In this document: positions 6,365 through 7,479 of the stretch, piece by piece
Layout: the number at the start of each line of letters is the position of its first letter
How positions within the stretch are numbered: the stretch's first letter is position 1
Origin: Bryobacterales bacterium
GTDB lineage: Bacteria > Acidobacteriota > Terriglobia > Bryobacterales > Bryobacteraceae
Assembly: GCA_003517725.1 (NCBI GenBank)
Contig: DOZZ01000151.1
Coordinates: 924-8,402, forward strand
DNA: 7,479 nucleotides
Direction: 5' to 3'
Program-made: the position numbers and the translations under genes
The notes under the pieces: model-generated
Told to the model about the DNA's origin: nothing
The model's database searches: none
What the model saw: only the letters and a program-made list of their open reading frames with translations

Positions 6365-6369
6365 CTTTC

Positions 6370-6759
6370 GTGCCAACTTTTAATCAACTTGTACGCAACG
6401 GGCGCAAGCCGCCACGTTGGAAGACCGCCAGCCCGGCGCTGCAGAGCTGTCCCCAGAAGCGCGGTGTGTGTACCCGCGTGTATACGTCGACCCCCAAGAA
6501 GCCCAACTCGGCGCTGCGGAAAGTCGCGCGCGTGCGGCTCACTAACGGGATTGAGGTCACGACCTATATTCCGGGCGTTGGCCATAACCTTCAGGAGCAC
6601 TCGATTGTGCTGATCCGCGGCGGTCGCGTGAAGGATCTGCCGGGCGTGCGCTATCACGTGGTGCGCGGCGCGCTCGATACCGCCGGCGTGGCCAATCGCA
6701 AGCAGAGCCGGTCGAAGTACGGAGCCAAGCGGCCTAAAGTAGCCGCGGCCAAGAAGTAA
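6370..6759 (+). CDS. rpsL: Small ribosomal subunit protein uS12
   Basis: A 129-residue protein starting at GTG 6370 with [13 protein letters not shown], the standard S12 N-terminus. S12 sits at the decoding centre of the 30S subunit and controls accuracy. The diagnostic blocks are present: [13 protein letters not shown] at 27-39, [11 protein letters not shown] at 41-51, GHNLQEHS at 71-78, and [14 protein letters not shown] at 83-96. The lysines whose mutation gives streptomycin resistance (K43/K44 region and K88) are wild type, so no S12-based resistance is predicted. Asp89, the residue methylthiolated by RimO in other bacteria, is conserved. It is slightly longer than E. coli S12 (124 residues), with a short basic tail KVAAAKK. 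It is first in the str operon, 13 bp before rpsG. Confidence 0.98.
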   Translation: MPTFNQLVRNGRKPPRWKTASPALQSCPQKRGVCTRVYTSTPKKPNSALRKVARVRLTNGIEVTTYIPGVGHNLQEHSIVLIRGGRVKDLPGVRYHVVRGALDTAGVANRKQSRSKYGAKRPKVAAAKK

Positions 6760-6772
6760 GAGCTGAGATAAC

Positions 6773-7243
6773 ATGCCACGCAGAAGACGCATTGAAAATC
6801 GCGAAGTGGTCCCCGACCCGGTCTACAACTCGACCATGGTCGAGAAGTTCATCTGTTCCATGATGTGGGATGGCAAAAAGAACACCGCGCAGAAGATCTT
6901 CTACTCGTCCATGGACAAGCTGAAGGAGCGCGCGGCGGACGATCCGTTGAAGGTGTTCAAAAAGGCTGTCGAGAACTGCAAGCCGCTGCTGGAGGTCAAG
7001 ACCCGCCGCGTGGGCGGCGCCAACTACCAGGTGCCGATCGAAGTGCCGCAGAGCCGGCGGACCTCGCTGGCCATCCGCTGGATTCTCTCGAACGCCCGGG
7101 GCCGCGCCGAAAAGGGCATGCCCGAGAAGCTGGCCAATGAACTGAACGACGCCGCGAACCTGCGCGGCGGGGCCATCAAGAAGCGCGACGACGTACATCG
7201 CATGGCGGAAGCCAATAAAGCTTTCGCGCACTACCGCTGGTAA
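6773..7243 (+). CDS. rpsG: Small ribosomal subunit protein uS7
   Basis: A complete 156-residue S7, the usual length. It begins with the basic [20 protein letters not shown] and contains the beta-hairpin region [18 protein letters not shown] at 75-92, followed by [10 protein letters not shown] at 95-104. S7 binds the 3' major domain of 16S rRNA, starts assembly of the 30S head and contacts the E-site tRNA. The start has no strong Shine-Dalgarno (AGCTGAGA), so translation probably depends on ribosomes arriving from rpsL 13 bp upstream. In E. coli S7 also represses the operon by binding the long rpsL-rpsG spacer; such a spacer is absent here. Confidence 0.98.
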   Translation: MPRRRRIENREVVPDPVYNSTMVEKFICSMMWDGKKNTAQKIFYSSMDKLKERAADDPLKVFKKAVENCKPLLEVKTRRVGGANYQVPIEVPQSRRTSLAIRWILSNARGRAEKGMPEKLANELNDAANLRGGAIKKRDDVHRMAEANKAFAHYRW

Positions 7244-7266
7244 ATCAGCGCCAAGGGACTCTGGAT

Positions 7267-7274
7267 TTAGGGAT
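7267..7274 (+). promoter_or_regulatory. Ribosome-binding site of fusA
   Basis: TTAGGGAT, identical to the site before rpsL, ends 2 nt before ATG 7277, leaving only 4 nt between the last G and the start. It fixes the fusA start and is somewhat closer than usual. Confidence 0.45.
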
Positions 7275-7276
7275 TC

Positions 7277-7479
7277 ATGCCACGAACGGTACCGCTCGAA
7301 AAGATGAGGAATATCGGCATCGCTGCTCACATCGATGCCGGGAAAACCACGACTACCGAGCGCATTCTTTATTACACGGGCCGGTCGCACAAGATCGGCG
7401 AAGTGCACGAAGGCACCGCCACCATGGACTGGATGGCGCAGGAGCAGGAAAGTGGCATCACGATCACGTCTGCCGCGAC
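7277..7479 (+). CDS. fusA: Elongation factor G, N-terminal part (3' end outside window)
   Basis: The first 67 residues of EF-G, the GTPase that drives translocation and, with RRF, ribosome recycling. It begins [31 protein letters not shown]. The P-loop [12 protein letters not shown] is at 17-28, followed by [22 protein letters not shown] and the start of switch [13 protein letters not shown] at 56-67. The usual EF-G reading here is EQERGITI, so Ser59 replaces a strongly conserved Arg. The gene lies 33 bp after rpsG in the normal str order S12-S7-EF-G. Partial only because the window ends. Confidence 0.96.
   Translation, partial: MPRTVPLEKMRNIGIAAHIDAGKTTTTERILYYTGRSHKIGEVHEGTATMDWMAQEQESGITITSAA

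Larger units (their letters stand above)
6085..6369 (+). promoter_or_regulatory. Long structured leader of rpsL (about 285 nt, no confident gene)
   Basis: Between the promoter and rpsL there is no long reading frame but several possible RNA helices. These are ATCCTC/GAGGAT (6120-6125 with 6131-6136); CCGGC/GCCGG (6137-6141 with 6147-6151), which competes with the self-complementary GGGGCCGGCCCC (6144-6155); ACCTG/CAGGT (6164-6168 with 6180-6184, or alternatively 6226-6230); a 7-bp hairpin with a 2-nt bulge at 6251-6269; CCTGA/TCAGG (6288-6292 with 6307-6311); and AGCTTT/AAAGCT (6332-6337 with 6341-6346) just before the ribosome-binding site. This may be a cis-acting leader controlling ribosomal protein synthesis. 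It matches no riboswitch that I recognise, and the structures were found by eye without energy calculation. Confidence 0.45.

Noticed and set aside
6734..7408. 224-codon minus-strand ORF opposite rpsG and fusA
   Set aside because: It lies antisense to two certain genes and has no recognisable domain; a shadow of GC-rich coding bias.

Overview
The window is GC-rich bacterial DNA with tightly packed genes. The best taxonomic guess is Acidobacteriota, near Bryobacterales/Solibacterales. This rests on the 5' gene, the C-terminal part of an Oar-like TonB-dependent receptor of the kind heavily expanded in that phylum (for example the 'GLADMLLGLP' stretch). It is an inference from family resemblance; there is no rRNA or other marker to confirm it.

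Layout. (1) 1-1953 (+): the outer-membrane receptor, open at the left edge. (2) 1971-2810 (-): an ExeA/GspA-type AAA ATPase, convergent with the receptor. (3) 2896-4065 (-): a GT-B fold glycosyltransferase (GT4-like), 85 bp upstream of the ATPase on the same strand. (4) 4098-5066 (+): a TPR-repeat protein, probably exported and possibly a lipoprotein. It is divergent from the glycosyltransferase with only 32 bp between the start codons. (5) 5196-6034 (+): a two-gene Xre/RES toxin-antitoxin module, with antitoxin stop and toxin start overlapping by one base and a palindromic promoter/operator in front. (6) 6049-7479 (+): the start of the str operon, with a sigma70-like promoter, a leader of about 285 nt, rpsL (S12), rpsG (S7) and the first 67 codons of fusA (EF-G).

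How the parts work together. rpsL-rpsG-fusA is the universal translation operon. The RES toxin is expected to act on NAD+, or to use it for ADP-ribosylation, and the Xre protein is expected to neutralise it and repress the module. The ATPase and glycosyltransferase could belong to a surface polysaccharide or export function, but nothing in the window proves this.

The points most worth a second look are the long structured leader ahead of rpsL; the antitoxin promoter whose -10 box lies in a palindrome only 10 bp from the ATG; a strong ribosome-binding site plus ATG that meets an in-frame amber codon after three codons just before the TPR gene; and an Arg-to-Ser change in the EF-G switch I motif. 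I see no clearly new multi-gene system. The toxin-antitoxin pair and its position against the str promoter is the most system-like element. No CRISPR array, transposase, tRNA or rRNA was found.
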